Assembly: GCA_051294375.1 (NCBI GenBank)
Contig: CM119264.1
Coordinates: 4,921,070-4,985,069, forward strand
Source: Paraspadella gotoi
Taxonomy: Eukaryota > Chaetognatha
Length of the DNA: 64,000 bases
Direction: 5' to 3'
In this document: positions 52,845 through 63,956 of the stretch, piece by piece
Numbering within the stretch: position 1 is the stretch's first letter
Layout: every line of letters starts with the position of its first letter
Notes under the pieces: model-generated
Seen by the model: only the letters and a program-made list of their open reading frames with translations
Told to the model about the DNA's origin: nothing
The model's database searches: none
Position numbers and translations under genes: made by a program

Positions 52845-55800
52845 TGTGAGTGAGTGATGAGTGAGAGTGATATAAGTAAAGTGACAGTGAGCGTACTGTT
52901 AGTAGAAGTTAAATAATGATAAAATACAGAAGAAATAAACAATAATGGCTAATAGCGGTAAAAATGTAAGGCGAAAGGCATTTAAAAAGATAATAAACAA
53001 ACCTGAAAGTAAAACGAGAGGCTCAGATCGAACTTATTCAGATCTGACGATCCAAACTCACCGCGTGTGAGATGATAGGAAGCCTCGCCTCGTCGAAGCG
53101 AACGCGGCGGACTCGCCAATATCCTTTGTCGACGACGTATTGCGAATTGAGGCGAATCGCGTCCATGTTGTAGTAGTTGCAATTGCGAGGTAGAAGAGGT
53201 TGCGCCTAGGAGATAATCATTATCATCGTCGTCATCATAATCATCATCTTCATCATCATTATCATTATATATTATTATTATTTTATTATTATTCTTCAAC
53301 CATAAAGGACGATATCAAAAAAAAAAGCAACGAGAAAACTTAATAATAACTGTAATCGCACAATAACAAAAGCAACAATATCATTATCATCGTCGTCATC
53401 ATAATCATCATCTTATCATCATATCATATTATTATTATTTGTTCATTATTATTCTTCAACATAACAAGGACGATACAAAACAGCAACGAGAAAACTTATA
53501 ATAACTGTAATCGCTACAATAACAAAAGCAACAATAATCATTATCATCGTCGTCATCATAATCATCATCTTCATCATCATTATTCATATATTATTATTAT
53601 TTTATTATTCTTCAACAATAACAAGGACGATATCAAAAACAAAAGCAACGAGAAAACTTTAATAACTGTAATCGCTACAATAACAAACAGCAACAACTAA
53701 CAACAACAACAACAACAACAACAACGACGTCGCCAACCGACCTTCCACAAAATCGACTCCAGAAGAAGATTCTCCTTCTGGAGCTGACGAATCGTTTCTA
53801 TCAATCTTCTCCTCCTGAAATAATAAAATGATTCCCTCATCAAAATCGACTCTAGAAGAAGATTCTCCTTCTGGAGCTGAACGAATCGTTTCTATCAAAT
53901 CTTCTCCTCCTGAAATAATAAAATGATTCCCCTCATCAAAATCGACTCAGAAGAAGATTCTCCTTCTGGAGCTGACGAATCGTTTCTATAAAATCTTCTC
54001 TCTCCTGAAATAATAAAATTGATTCCCCTCATCAAAATCGACTCTAGAAGAAGATTCTCCTTCTGGAGCTGACGAATCGTTTCTATCAAATCTTCTCTCT
54101 CCTGAAATAATAAAATTGATTCCCCTCATCAAAATCGACTCTAGAAGAAGATTCTCCTTCTGGAGCTGACGAATCGTTTCTTCATAATCTTCTGCTCTCC
54201 TGAAAATAATAAAATTGATTCCCCTCATCATTTTTCAAATTATATAAATTACTAAAAAGATAAAGGGGCAACAACAACGACCTGCTCGAATTCTGCCTGG
54301 AGGTCGTCCTGCTCTTGTCTCGCCATTTGAAGATCCGTCAACAGTTTGTCAACGTGCTCCCTTTTAAGATTTTATGTTTTATATCATATACTAATGATAG
54401 TAATAATAACTAAACATTTAAAAAAAAAACAATAAAATTCCAATTATTTTATCATCATTATTATCATAATCCATAATATGAATTATGGTATTATTACGAC
54501 AACAAATACCATATCAGGCAGAGGTTCCGTTTACTTGGTGAGTTGATTCTCTTTGGCCAAATTCATGAAGGTGTTGACGATGGCCTTGTCGTCCCCCTTG
54601 TTGAGAGCCTTCAGCATTTGCTTGTGATAAACTTCGCTCTCTTCCTTCATCTTTAACATTTTCTGACTGAAATCAGCGAGGATCAAGAAACGGGCAAAGG
54701 GAATGACAAAGTGAGTCAGCGTCTGTGATGAAAGCTGCTATGTTATCATTCTGTAAGAGGGATTGATGCCTGAGGATCAAGAAACGGGCAAAGGGAATGA
54801 CAAAGTGAGTCAGCGTCTTGATTGAAAGCTGCTATGTTATCATTCTGTAAGAGGGATTGATGCCTCAACCCACATAAGTCTGTTCGAAATCAGGGGCAAG
54901 AAAGCTTATTTATTGAATGAGTGGATAATTTTTATATTTGTTTTAACAATTTCATAACATGAATCAGTGAAGGTGAGAACAATATTGAAAAAAAAGACGA
55001 CGACGACGACGATTATGAAATTTTGCAGAATGACAAACAATGACAAACAATGACAATGACAGACTGACATGGCGGCGTCGTCATCCTTCTTTTCTCCGCC
55101 GACGAATTTGGATTCCATATCTTTGATGTCCGCTTGCATCTTCGCTTCCATCTGCTTCAACTTTTGCTTGTATTCTTCTTCAAGCTGCTTGTCGACCGGC
55201 GCCTCCTTGGAAGCCGCCGTCGTCGTCGTCGAAGTCGTCGGCGGACCTGGAGGTTGGAAAAGATCGAGGATTCTCTCTTTGTAAAAACTAAGACGACCAC
55301 AACCACAACAACAATATAACAATTATACAATAACATGGAATAAAGAACAGGACCTCAAAGTTTATCTCCACTTTATTAGGAAGAACAACCACTACTAAGG
55401 AAGGCCATCAGACTTTGTCAACCTTCTGCGCCGATTCCCGGTTTGACCTCGGCTCCTTTCTTTCCCTTATTCACGTCCGTACCACTCATGGAGATCGTTT
55501 CGGCTGAAAGGAATTCATTATTTATGAAAATTATATTTTAATAAAAAATTATTCGAATTTAACTGATTGATAGTCTTTTCAATTGCTCCAATATGCAAAT
55601 AAGATTAAAAAACTCATTTCAATGTTAAATAAATCAGCCAAATATCATATCATATCTTATATCATGTATCTTATCTATCATTCGCGTTTTAGAAATAGAC
55701 ATCTCAATTATAACAGGCTCAAAAAATAACTGGTTACAGTTGTCACCCCGGACATCACCCCGCTCGTTCACTCACCTCACGCTCGCGCACAACAAACGCC

Positions 55801-58068
55801 CCCATGCTATCGGAATCTTCCCCGCGAGCATCCCCTCAGCTTTCGATCTCGTCCGCCATCTCCCGCATCTTCGTGTCCTTTGGATCTTCGTTGCGATGCG
55901 GTTTTGTTCTTGATGTTCTTGCGCGCGGTTGGCGTAGCGCAGCGTCGAGAGGTCTCGTCAAAGTTGTCCGCCGCCGGAGAGACGGCGCAGATCATGAGGG
56001 TCTTGGTGTTGCCACCGAGAGAGCCTTGGGGGGGGGGGAGAAGGGTAAAGGGGGGAGTTAGATGACCGAAACGGAAAAATCTCAAAGATGAATGACGAGA
56101 AAGAAATTCGCCCTATTCTTGTCCGGAATAGAATTCGATCACTTTTTATTTAGTCAGATTTGTCAATTTTGGATTTGATGTTTTAGTTGCATCAATTTTA
56201 CTTATTCAATTCTACATTATTTATGACCTAAAATGTTAAAATCGTAAAATCCGTGGTAGGATTTTTTTTTCTTAAAATGAAATGGGTGGCTTTTAATGGA
56301 CAAAGAACGGTCAATGAATAAAGTAAACATTAGGTACCGGGATCGATCCCCAATGGCCTCTACCCTACGGGGAGCGTCAGGAGTCAGGACGGCCCCGAAA
56401 CCGCCTTGGGACCACGAAAAACTCAAAAGACTGGTGTCAAGCCCAGGACCCGTTCCATGGCTTTCGGAGGGACAGAGAAGATACGAATATTTTTATTTAA
56501 TTTTGCCAACTTTGTTCCTTTTTAGATAAATAACAAACCAAATGTTCTTCATAAAAGCCATAGCTTCTGTTATCGCTGCTTTAAATTTATTTCTAAATTT
56601 TTTTAAAGCATTATTGTTATTATCAATTAAAAAAACGTCAAATAATTTAATACAATCAAATCTGTATGAGTATAAAACGTACACCACGCCGCTTTCTTAA
56701 ACAAGTGGGTTCAAGTACTACAGGTACTGCACCTCATTATTACCGAAAACACGCCCAAGAATAAGATATACGTTAAGTTATCAGCAAAATAAATAATCAC
56801 TATTATCCTCCATCAATGACCTGCAACAGCCTCGTCAGCTTCGAATCTCTGTAAGGAATGTGCTTCCCCTTGCCAGCGGCGGCCAAGGCGGAGATGACGT
56901 TCCCCAGCGCCGAGAGAGATAGATTGATCTTCGTCGCTTCCTTTAATCGATCCCCCGTCGCACCGGATTTCGTTTGACGCTCGGATCCCGCGAGATCGAC
57001 CAGGTTCAACATGGCCGCGCGTGCGCCTGACCCGCCCTGTCTGGGGCGAACAAGGGCGCTCCTATGAGTAGATTTATCATTTTTCGCAGAAATGTACGAA
57101 ATAATAATAATAATAATACAAAAAAACAACCAAGAAGTAGCAATTGGTATTGATCACTATAATTATCATTGTCCTGTTTCGAACTTTTTTACTCACCCAA
57201 TATCGCTTTTGACCCTTATATTTGCTGTTTTTATTTCTTTCTTTTCGTTGCGTTAGTGAATAAACGAAAGGGTTTTTTTTTTATAATCAACAACTGATAT
57301 TTGCGCTGAAGAAGATTTGCACCAAAGTCGAAACATATCCATTATTAAATAAAAATAGTTGTTAACTAAAAAGTACCCTTTCGTTTATACTCTTATATTT
57401 ATAAACTAATAAACTTTCTCGCTCTCGATCAATCTTGTTCCTTTGTTTAGTTAGAATATTTCAAAACTTTTTCACAGCGACATCTGTCACTTTTATTTAA
57501 AATTAGTCAACAATAGAACCTTTTTGCGTAACAGATTTTGCATTAATTTACTGCTTCAACAAATATTTTTCAATCACCGCTTTTGGTCGACGTGTATGAT
57601 GAAGATGCTGTGGCTTCTCGAGCTGTCGGCGTTCATGAGCGTCGCTCCGACGGCGCGATTGTTGAGTCCTTTGTCCATCAACTTCTCGCACTCTTCGGGA
57701 GTCTTGACCCCGTGGTCAGAGAGATCCTGCGGAGACGAGGGAAACCACATTGATGAAAAGGGCAACCACAACGATTGACAACACAACATTACAGCAACGA
57801 CACCAGTGATATTCACAAGAACGAATAGGACATCCAATACAACGACGACGATATCGACAAAAGACGACAACGACCACAACGACGACTACAACGTCGACCA
57901 CAACGACGACGACCACGAAGACCACAACGGACGAAATTGCAAAACGACTGAGAAATTTACAAAGACGAGGGCACCCATGACGACAATGTCGACATTTAAA
58001 AGGACAACAACCACGATAACCACTCTGAAGTTGTCTACCAAGACGAGGACATGCACCTCGAAAAGCAG

Positions 58069-58103
<35 letters not shown>

Positions 58104-59502
58104 ACAACCCACCGCAATGACGACGCCCTTCTTGGGATCTTCCTTCAACTCGAGCTTCTGCTTGAGGTCTCCGCCGAGGAGGTCGTTGATTTCCTCGTTG
58201 TAGATCTGATGGGGAAGGGTGAGAAAGATTTCTAACGAGGTAAGTTTGAGTCGTGTCAAGGTAAGCGTAATCTTCATCTCCTCGATCTTCTTTGTCAGAG
58301 TGATCCTCGTCATCATCCTCGTCATCATTGTCCTCGCTGTCGTCATCGTTGAAGTCGTGATTACGCTCATCATTTCTCGTTCTGTCTTCATCGTCGTCGA
58401 CATATCGTCGTCATCGTCGTCGACATATCGTCGTCATCGTCGTCGACATATCGTCGTCATCGTCGTCGTCTTCGACCTGCACGTAAGAGACGTGGATGAA
58501 GTATCTCGTCCCGGACGAATCGGTCATCGCCCGATCGAAGATGTGTTCGAAGGCGCGAGGGATGACGCCTGGGGAAAGGAAAGGGAATTTTTACATTTTG
58601 AGGTGATGTATTTCACAAACAAGGCTTCCTCCCTTATTTCCCTTCCTACCACTTCCTCCCTCCCTCCCTCATATCCCCTCTTTCCCCTCCCTCCCTCATT
58701 TCCCCTTCTCCCCCTCCCTCCCTCCTCGCCTCTATGTTCCTCCGGCGACTTCAAGCCTCCCATTGTGAAGGACTTTCCGCATCCCGTTTGTCCGTAGGCG
58801 AAGAAGGTGGCGTTGAAGCCGTCGAGGACGGCCTCGACGATGGGGAAGCAGAGCTTGGAGTAGATCGTCGAGGTGTTCGAGTCTTGGCCGAATACTCCGT
58901 CATAGGTGAAGGCCTGGAGACGTTGTGGTTGTTGTTGTTTATGCTGCCAATTATTTGCAACTCCAATGTTTACTGAGTTTGACTATTGTCATTGTGTGGC
59001 AGTATATTCACACCGCCTCACATCTACCGTCGTTCTGCCAATCCCACTGGCTCAGAAGGGGGAACAGCCCATCCCAGTCGTTGTGTTTCATCCACAGTCC
59101 TAACGATTTCCCTCTCCGTTGGCAAAGCGATACCGTCTAAGGGTAACCGCGCCAGTGGCTGGAGGCGTCACCCAGGGTCGGAATCCCCCAAAACCAACAG
59201 TGAGTTGCCCCATCCCAATGGGCATCTCGGCTGTTGCCTTAATTGCGCTCGAAGTTCTAAATGTCATTTTTAATTCAATCCAACGTATCGACAATGTAAC
59301 GTGCCTACTGGAGGTGGCAACTCAGAGTCTACAATCCCCTTTTCCCTTACCCTACTTTGCCGGGTTTCTTGAGATCGGCCGGATCCAAAATCTCGACTCT
59401 TCCTTCTTTCTCGAAAATCGTGAGAATGTCTTTGCTCTTGAGGTCTTTCTCTCTTTGATTCATGGGCCGCTTTCGAACGATGACTTGAACAGCTTCCGAC
59501 AT
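52336..59502 (-). CDS. KIF17: KIF17/OSM-3 homodimeric kinesin-2
   Basis: This is a plus-end motor for intraflagellar and dendritic transport. Exons: 59356-59502, 58730-58913, 58477-58568, 58113-58205, 57578-57726, 56821-57061, about 55776-56024, 55423-55503, about 55068-55246, 54535-54662, 54282-54360, one in the array 53742-54199, 53062-53205, 52703-52739 and 52336-52610; roughly 720 aa. It starts [20 protein letters not shown]. Motor motifs: P-loop [20 protein letters not shown], switch [10 protein letters not shown], switch [19 protein letters not shown] and [15 protein letters not shown]. The coiled coil contains [19 protein letters not shown] and [14 protein letters not shown], then [16 protein letters not shown] as in KIF17, and a Ser/Pro/Thr tail. 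Exon 2 ends with a GC donor. The 55776-56024 exon has several one-base indels against the invariant [11 protein letters not shown]. The tandem exon array is described separately. Confidence 0.9.
52749..52839. repeat. (GA)n tract before a KIF17 acceptor
   Basis: About 90 bp of GA on the + strand, (CT)n on the coding strand, ending 9 bases before the acceptor AATCTCAG of exon 52703-52739. Confidence 0.93.
53213..53690. repeat. Tandem repeat of about 155 bp, three copies, in a KIF17 intron
   Basis: Each copy has ATCATTATCATCGTCGTCAT, then a TTATTATTATT stretch, TTCTTCAAC, AAGGACGATA, GCAACGAGAAAACTT and AACTGTAATCGC. Copies differ mainly by one-base and two-base indels. Confidence 0.9.
53742..54235 (-). 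repeat. Tandem array of a KIF17 coiled-coil exon with its acceptor, five copies
   Basis: The unit (about 96 bp, acceptors at 53815, 53910, 54005, 54102 and 54200) reads on the coding strand TTTTATTATTTCAG, then an exon encoding about [17 protein letters not shown], then GATGAGGGGAATCAA. Only the last copy ends in the proper WK codons and a donor (GTCGGT at 53740-53741). The other copies have no donor. One-base indels differ between copies, so only some read phase 0 from the acceptor. Confidence 0.92.
54681..54870. repeat. Tandem duplication of about 95 bp, partly family B
   Basis: GAGGATCAAGAAACGGGCAA to GAGGGATTGATGCCT occurs twice in a row. The second copy runs on into a diverged family B end (ATCAGGGGCAAGAAAGCTTA, then ATTTATTGAATGAGTGGATA) to about 54960. 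It lies in a KIF17 intron. Confidence 0.88.
57305..57340 (+). other. Hammerhead-like hairpin motif, copy 3, inside nested inverted repeats
   Basis: CTGAAGA, A, GATTT-loop-AAGTC, GAAACATATCC. It is flanked by an inner inverted repeat (CAACAACTG / AGTTGTT) and an outer one (TAAACGAAAGGGT at 57261 / ACCCTTTCGTTTA at 57374). It lies in a KIF17 intron. Confidence 0.45.
58995..59250 (+). repeat. Dispersed repeat family E, copy 1, in KIF17 intron 1
   Basis: It shares GTATATTCACACCGCCTCAC, CAGTCCTAACG, GTTGGCAAAGCGA and GGGTAACCGCGCCAGT with 62376-62600 in the same orientation. It is non-coding. Confidence 0.85.
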
Positions 59503-60036
59503 TGTCGCCGATAATCTTCCGAAAAAAAAAGTCACGAAAAATCTGGAAAAACCTAAAACTTTCGATTCGTGACAGAGTTAGTAAAGATTTTTCTAGACTC
59601 TAGAAATCTAGATACCGATTGTAGATTATGCAAGTATGACATCGTTATGTCAATTTAGAGACAAAAAATAATCTGACAACCTTGCTGACCAACTTTTGTA
59701 GAGCTTTATTTTTTTTTGGTCCCCCCCAAAATGTACGGAAATTGTAAAATAACGACGTTCTTTATTAAACGAATACATATGAATGTACAAATTTACAATT
59801 CATAATGCCATGAAATTTAAAAAAATGTAATAAAGCAGCAATGTAAAAAAAATAATATAGTTTTTTGTTAAGTTGACGAGAAAACGTCTACCCTAATTTA
59901 GTAACGATATAAATATGAACATCCCATGTCGACGGATAAACAAACAAAAGATCAGGACGAAAAAAACAATAAAGTCACGAAAAATAAGAAACGAATTTAG
60001 TCAAATAATGTGGAGGAAAAAAATATCAAATCTCTC
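59503..60036. other. Intergenic: KIF17 5' flank and 3' flank of the FREM-like gene
   Basis: No coding region seen. AT-rich, with poly-A and poly-T runs. It must contain the KIF17 promoter and the 3' untranslated region of the upstream gene. Confidence 0.5.
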
Positions 60037-63000
60037 TCAGTGATATGTAGCGACAGGTTTCATGCAGATGAATTTGGCGTTGTATCTCTTGCAGGGTTTG
60101 GGCACCCACTCTTTGGCTTTCCTCACCAAGGCGCACCTTTGCCCGGCGAATGGCTCCTCCCCTTGTGGCGGCAACCCCGTGCCCAGAGTCGGAATCTGCC
60201 CCCGACGCGCCCGCATCTGCCGACGCCGCTTCCTGCCGCCGCTGCTCCGCCGCCCCACGACGTGGCCTGACCGCAGATTACGCAGCAGCCCCCGCCGCAG
60301 CCGCTGCGTCCACCGCGTGAAGGCGACGGGTCCGCCGCCCACGTACTCCCATTCGCGACCACCGCCCCTCGCGTTAAGCCCGATCCAAAATGGCCGCCCA
60401 CGCGCCAACCGCCAGAGCCACTTGTGATGCTCTCGGCCAAAGACGGAAGCGATGGAGGCGGAATGGGCGTCGCGACAATGACGCTGAGCGCCATCCCACG
60501 TGCGTCGAAGAGCGACGGGAAGGAAGCAGAAACCGTTGTAGACTTTCCAACCGCGTTTGCATCCTGGACGAGGTCGACGAAGAGGCCGGGCGACGCGAAA
60601 TAGGCCGCCGCCACCCACGCCGCCGCCGCCACCGCCGCCGCCACGCCTACGAGTTCGCCACCACCTCTAACCCCCGCCTCTCGATCCACCCTCGGCCACC
60701 CAACGACCCCGACGGCACGTGTACAGTCGATGCTCGCCCCCGCTGTCCGGGATGTACTGCAGCAGCCCTTCAGTCGCACCCGTGCACGCCTTAAAATCCT
60801 CCGGTCGCAGCCGCGGCAGGCTGGCGATTTCCGGACGAGTTTCCGGACGCGTCGCCGGATGCGGACCGCTGAAGACATTGGCCGGATCGTCGATCGGCTC
60901 CGGAAAAGGAAGATCGACGCCCGAAGAGGCGGCGCTCTTGGCGCCGCCGGCGTCGTAATCGGGGAAGACGGTCGGCAGGAACGCGGAGACGGCGGTCGGC
61001 AGCTGCGCTGAGGCGGGGGTGTCGACGGATTCTTTGTGCGTCGTTTTCCGCCACACCTTTTCCTTGTTAGCTTTTCCTCCTCCTCCTCTTCTTCCTCCTC
61101 CTCCTTTCCCAGAATTGACATTTCTCGTATTAGACATTTCCTTGTTGCTCAGAAATGTTAGAGACAGTTTATCGTCGTTGACATCGCCCGCCTCCCTTCC
61201 TCCTCCTCCTCCTCCTCCTCCTCCTCCCCCACGTATCTTTTCCGCGGTCATCGCCCCCTCGCAGGTTCCGTTTCGAGAGTCCAAAGTCGTAACCTCGAGG
61301 CGTCTCTGGGTGCCGAGGACGGCGTTGATTGGCCGACGAAGCGTCAGCCTCGTCTTCCTCGCGACGTCAAGCGAGGGGATTCTCAAATCGAAGACGCGAA
61401 GAGATTCGCCGACGTCGAAGCGAATTCGTCGGCGGGGGGAGGGGGAGGTGAGAAGGGTTGGGGAGAAGGTGGGCGAGGGTAAGGCCTAGAAGGAGAGGGA
61501 AAAAAGGTGAGTCGGAGAGAAGCGAATTAATTCAGGTTTTTGAAAAAAAAAACTAACTTTGAACTAAATTAACATTTATTTAAAGTAAAGAAGATCGGTT
61601 CATCCAATGGGTTGCGACGCAGTGACTTTATAGAGCTGCTCCGGAAGAACTCGCGGCGTAACAATAAAATGATATATTTCTGTTGCATTTTCTCAACCGT
61701 ACGTCATTGTTTGACGACTGATAACAAAGTAATGTTTTTTCGTTTTGTTTTTTAAACAAAAAAAAAAACCAACAAAACAAACAAAAGTTTGAGAATTATC
61801 GCAACACAATTACAAAATCTATCAATAATACATAATACATAATTAATTAGTAAGACATATATTTTCCGCTGCCACCTATTTCTAATCTAAATTCATCTTC
61901 TCTTTACTAGTTAAATGTTTAAAGTCTTCAACCACAAAAAAAAAGTTTAAAAAAAAGGAAGAAAAAGAAAGAGAGAAATCGTGATTGAAAACTCGAGGCG
62001 CTGCTCGTATTTCTCTCGTGAAACAGGGGAATGGCGGGAACGAGCGGCGATAAGGATTATCTCTTTTACCGAGGAGGTAATTCAGCGCCATCGAAGGCAG
62101 GCGTTGTTGTTGTTGTTGTTGTCGTCGTTGTGAAATCTATGGCCGACCAGGTCGTCGTCTCCATTGACAACAAATCAACGACGACGAGAACGACGACGAC
62201 GACGACGACGACCCTTTAACGTCAAAACGCATAAACAGTGCATAGACCGAGAATCAAAATTTCTAGGTCAAAAGACTCATTCTCTGTCAATAGAAAAATC
62301 AAGAAAACTAGACACCATAATAAATGTTAAGATGTGAACACTAAACTTTACGCCAATAAACAACTAAGAAATATATTGTGGCGGTATATTCACACCGCCT
62401 CACGTCCACCATCGTTCAGCCAATACCATTTTCTCAGAGGGGGAACACACCATCCCAGGCGTTGTGTTCCATCTACAGTCCTAACGTTGGCAAAGCGAGA
62501 TCGTCCTAGGGTAACCGCGCCAGTCACTGAATGTCGGAAGCCCTCAAGGCCAACAATGAAATGCATCATAGGCAACCCGGATTTTGCCATAATATCTTCA
62601 AATCGATGCAATTTCTCCGGAAAAATGAGAGTATGAGATAAGCTTCTATTTAAATCCGTTTTTACCGATTGAATCGGCAACAACAACAACGACAACAATA
62701 TTTCTTTTCTTTTCTCCGACGTTGCCTCCTTCCATTTCTGTCAAGACGTCCGCCCGACAATATGGGCGACGACATCTACAACAACGACTCTCTCTCACTC
62801 TCTCTCACCTCTATAGGCTCCACCTCCACCTCCACCTCGGCCCAAGATGACGTCACGTCACCCACGCGTCGCTCGATTTCCACCGGAAATGACGTCATCG
62901 CGTCGCAGACGAAAATCGCGGGAGACGGGAAATTCAGCGTCGACCAGAAAAAGCGGACGGTGCGAGTCTGGAGATGGGGGGGGGGGAAAGAGAGATAAGA

Positions 63001-63762
63001 GTCGTCATGATGTGATGAAGTGATAATACATCGAAATGAAAAAGTTAATAATCTCTTTGTGACGCAAACTGCAGAGCTTCTCTCCAACATTTCTATTCAC
63101 ACGCATTCAGCTATCACTGTCTTAATCGATTTCTATTCCTCTCTGCCTGTCGCCTTCTACCTCTCACGTCTTTTTAAGCTTACCTTCCAACCACTTTCCT
63201 CAAACCCCACTCCCCCTAAACCACTCATCTGTGTCACCGCTTGCCCTATAACCGGTCTCCAACCACTCACCTCAATCCCCGCTTCCCCTTCCAACAATCA
63301 GCTACTCACCTTAATCGCCTGTTCGCTCTTCCAACTGCTGCAACTCAATCCCGAACTTCCCTTCCAATCACTTCACCTCAGATTTGCCACTTCCACTCTT
63401 CCAACCACTCATCTAATCCTCGCTTCCTCCTCCAAAAACTCACCTCAAATCTCCACTTCCGCTTCAACAACATCACCTTAATTCTCCTGCTTCGCGCCTT
63501 CCAACCTCTCACGCTCACCAATTCCAGCTTCCCCTTCAAACCGACTCACCATTAATCCCTGCTTCCCTTCCAACGCACTGCACCTCTATCCCCGCTTCCC
63601 CTTCCAACCACTCACCTCAATCCCCGCTTCCGCTCCAACAACTCCAACACTCAGCTCCAACTCGTCCTCGTTTCCATCGAGATCGGATTTCAAGACGAAG
63701 ACGATTTCTCCGTCGTTGACTTCCGCTTGAGTGAAGGAGGAAACTTCGCCTCGCGTGGAAAT
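60037..63762 (-). CDS. FREM1-like extracellular matrix protein, C-terminal part with C-type lectin domain
   Basis: FRAS/FREM proteins link epithelia to the basement membrane. Four exons with compatible phases give the last 548 aa: 63616-63762, 62809-62967, 60672-61485 and 60037-60563. The first encodes the end of a CSPG repeat (TRGEVSSFTQAEVNDGEIVF). The second and the start of the third form a Calx-beta-like domain (IERRVGDVTSSW, then RIRFDVGESLRVFDLRIPS and RPINAVLGTQRRLEV). A glycine-rich low-complexity stretch follows, then EDFKACTGATEGLLQYIP. The last exon is a C-type lectin domain (GWKVYNGFCF, FWIGLN, RCALVRKAKEW, KFICMKP). This domain order matches FREM1. The lectin domain has an Arg-rich insertion of about 55 residues where the calcium-site loops should be, so sugar binding is doubtful, or a GC-rich intron is hidden there. 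The gene continues beyond 64000. Confidence 0.7.
61618..61665 (+). repeat. Dispersed repeat family D, short copy 4
   Basis: AGTGACTTTATAGAGCTGCT, then CGGAAGAACTCGCGGCGTAAC, matches the 3' end of the longer copies. It lies in a FREM-like intron. Confidence 0.6.
62376..62600 (+). repeat. Dispersed repeat family E, copy 2
   Basis: Second copy of the element at 58995-59250, in the FREM-like intron 61486-62808. It diverges towards its 3' end. Confidence 0.85.
63160..63640 (-). repeat. Degenerate minisatellite made of the exon donor of the FREM-like gene
   Basis: On the coding strand the exon ends GGAAGCGGGGATTGAG|GTGAGTGG. The intron then repeats variants of GGGAAGCGGGGATTGAGGTG and AGTGGTTGGAAGG for about 450 bp, with roughly a dozen units of 32-37 bp. 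Units near the exon are closest to it; distant ones have decayed. Confidence 0.85.
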
Positions 63763-63883
63763 CTGACGAGGGAACATTGTAAAAATGTGGAGCTGAATAA
63801 GTGGGTGATCTCTCTCTCTCTCTTTCTGTCTCACCTGTCCCTCTCTCTCTGGCTCTCACTCAAAAAATTATAATATCGCTTTC

Positions 63884-63956
63884 ATTAGGAAAAACAGTTT
63901 TGTTTGACAACGATTTTATTTGACACAATTTGTCAAACAAAACTGTTTTTCCTAAT
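63884..63956. repeat. Perfect 27-bp inverted repeat with 19-bp spacer
   Basis: ATTAGGAAAAACAGTTTTGT... on the left is the exact complement of ...ACAAAACTGTTTTTCCTAAT on the right. The direct motif ATAATATCGCTTT precedes it at 63870 and ends the window at 64000, which could be a target duplication. Confidence 0.9.

Noticed and set aside
57806-58797. Acidic or Thr-rich ORFs in KIF17 introns.
   Set aside because: They are encoded by (ACG)n and (CAA)n simple repeats between confirmed motor exons.
60123-61489. Several long ORFs on both strands in the GC-rich FREM-like exons.
   Set aside because: Only one minus frame joins in phase to Calx-beta and lectin motifs; the others arise from high GC content.
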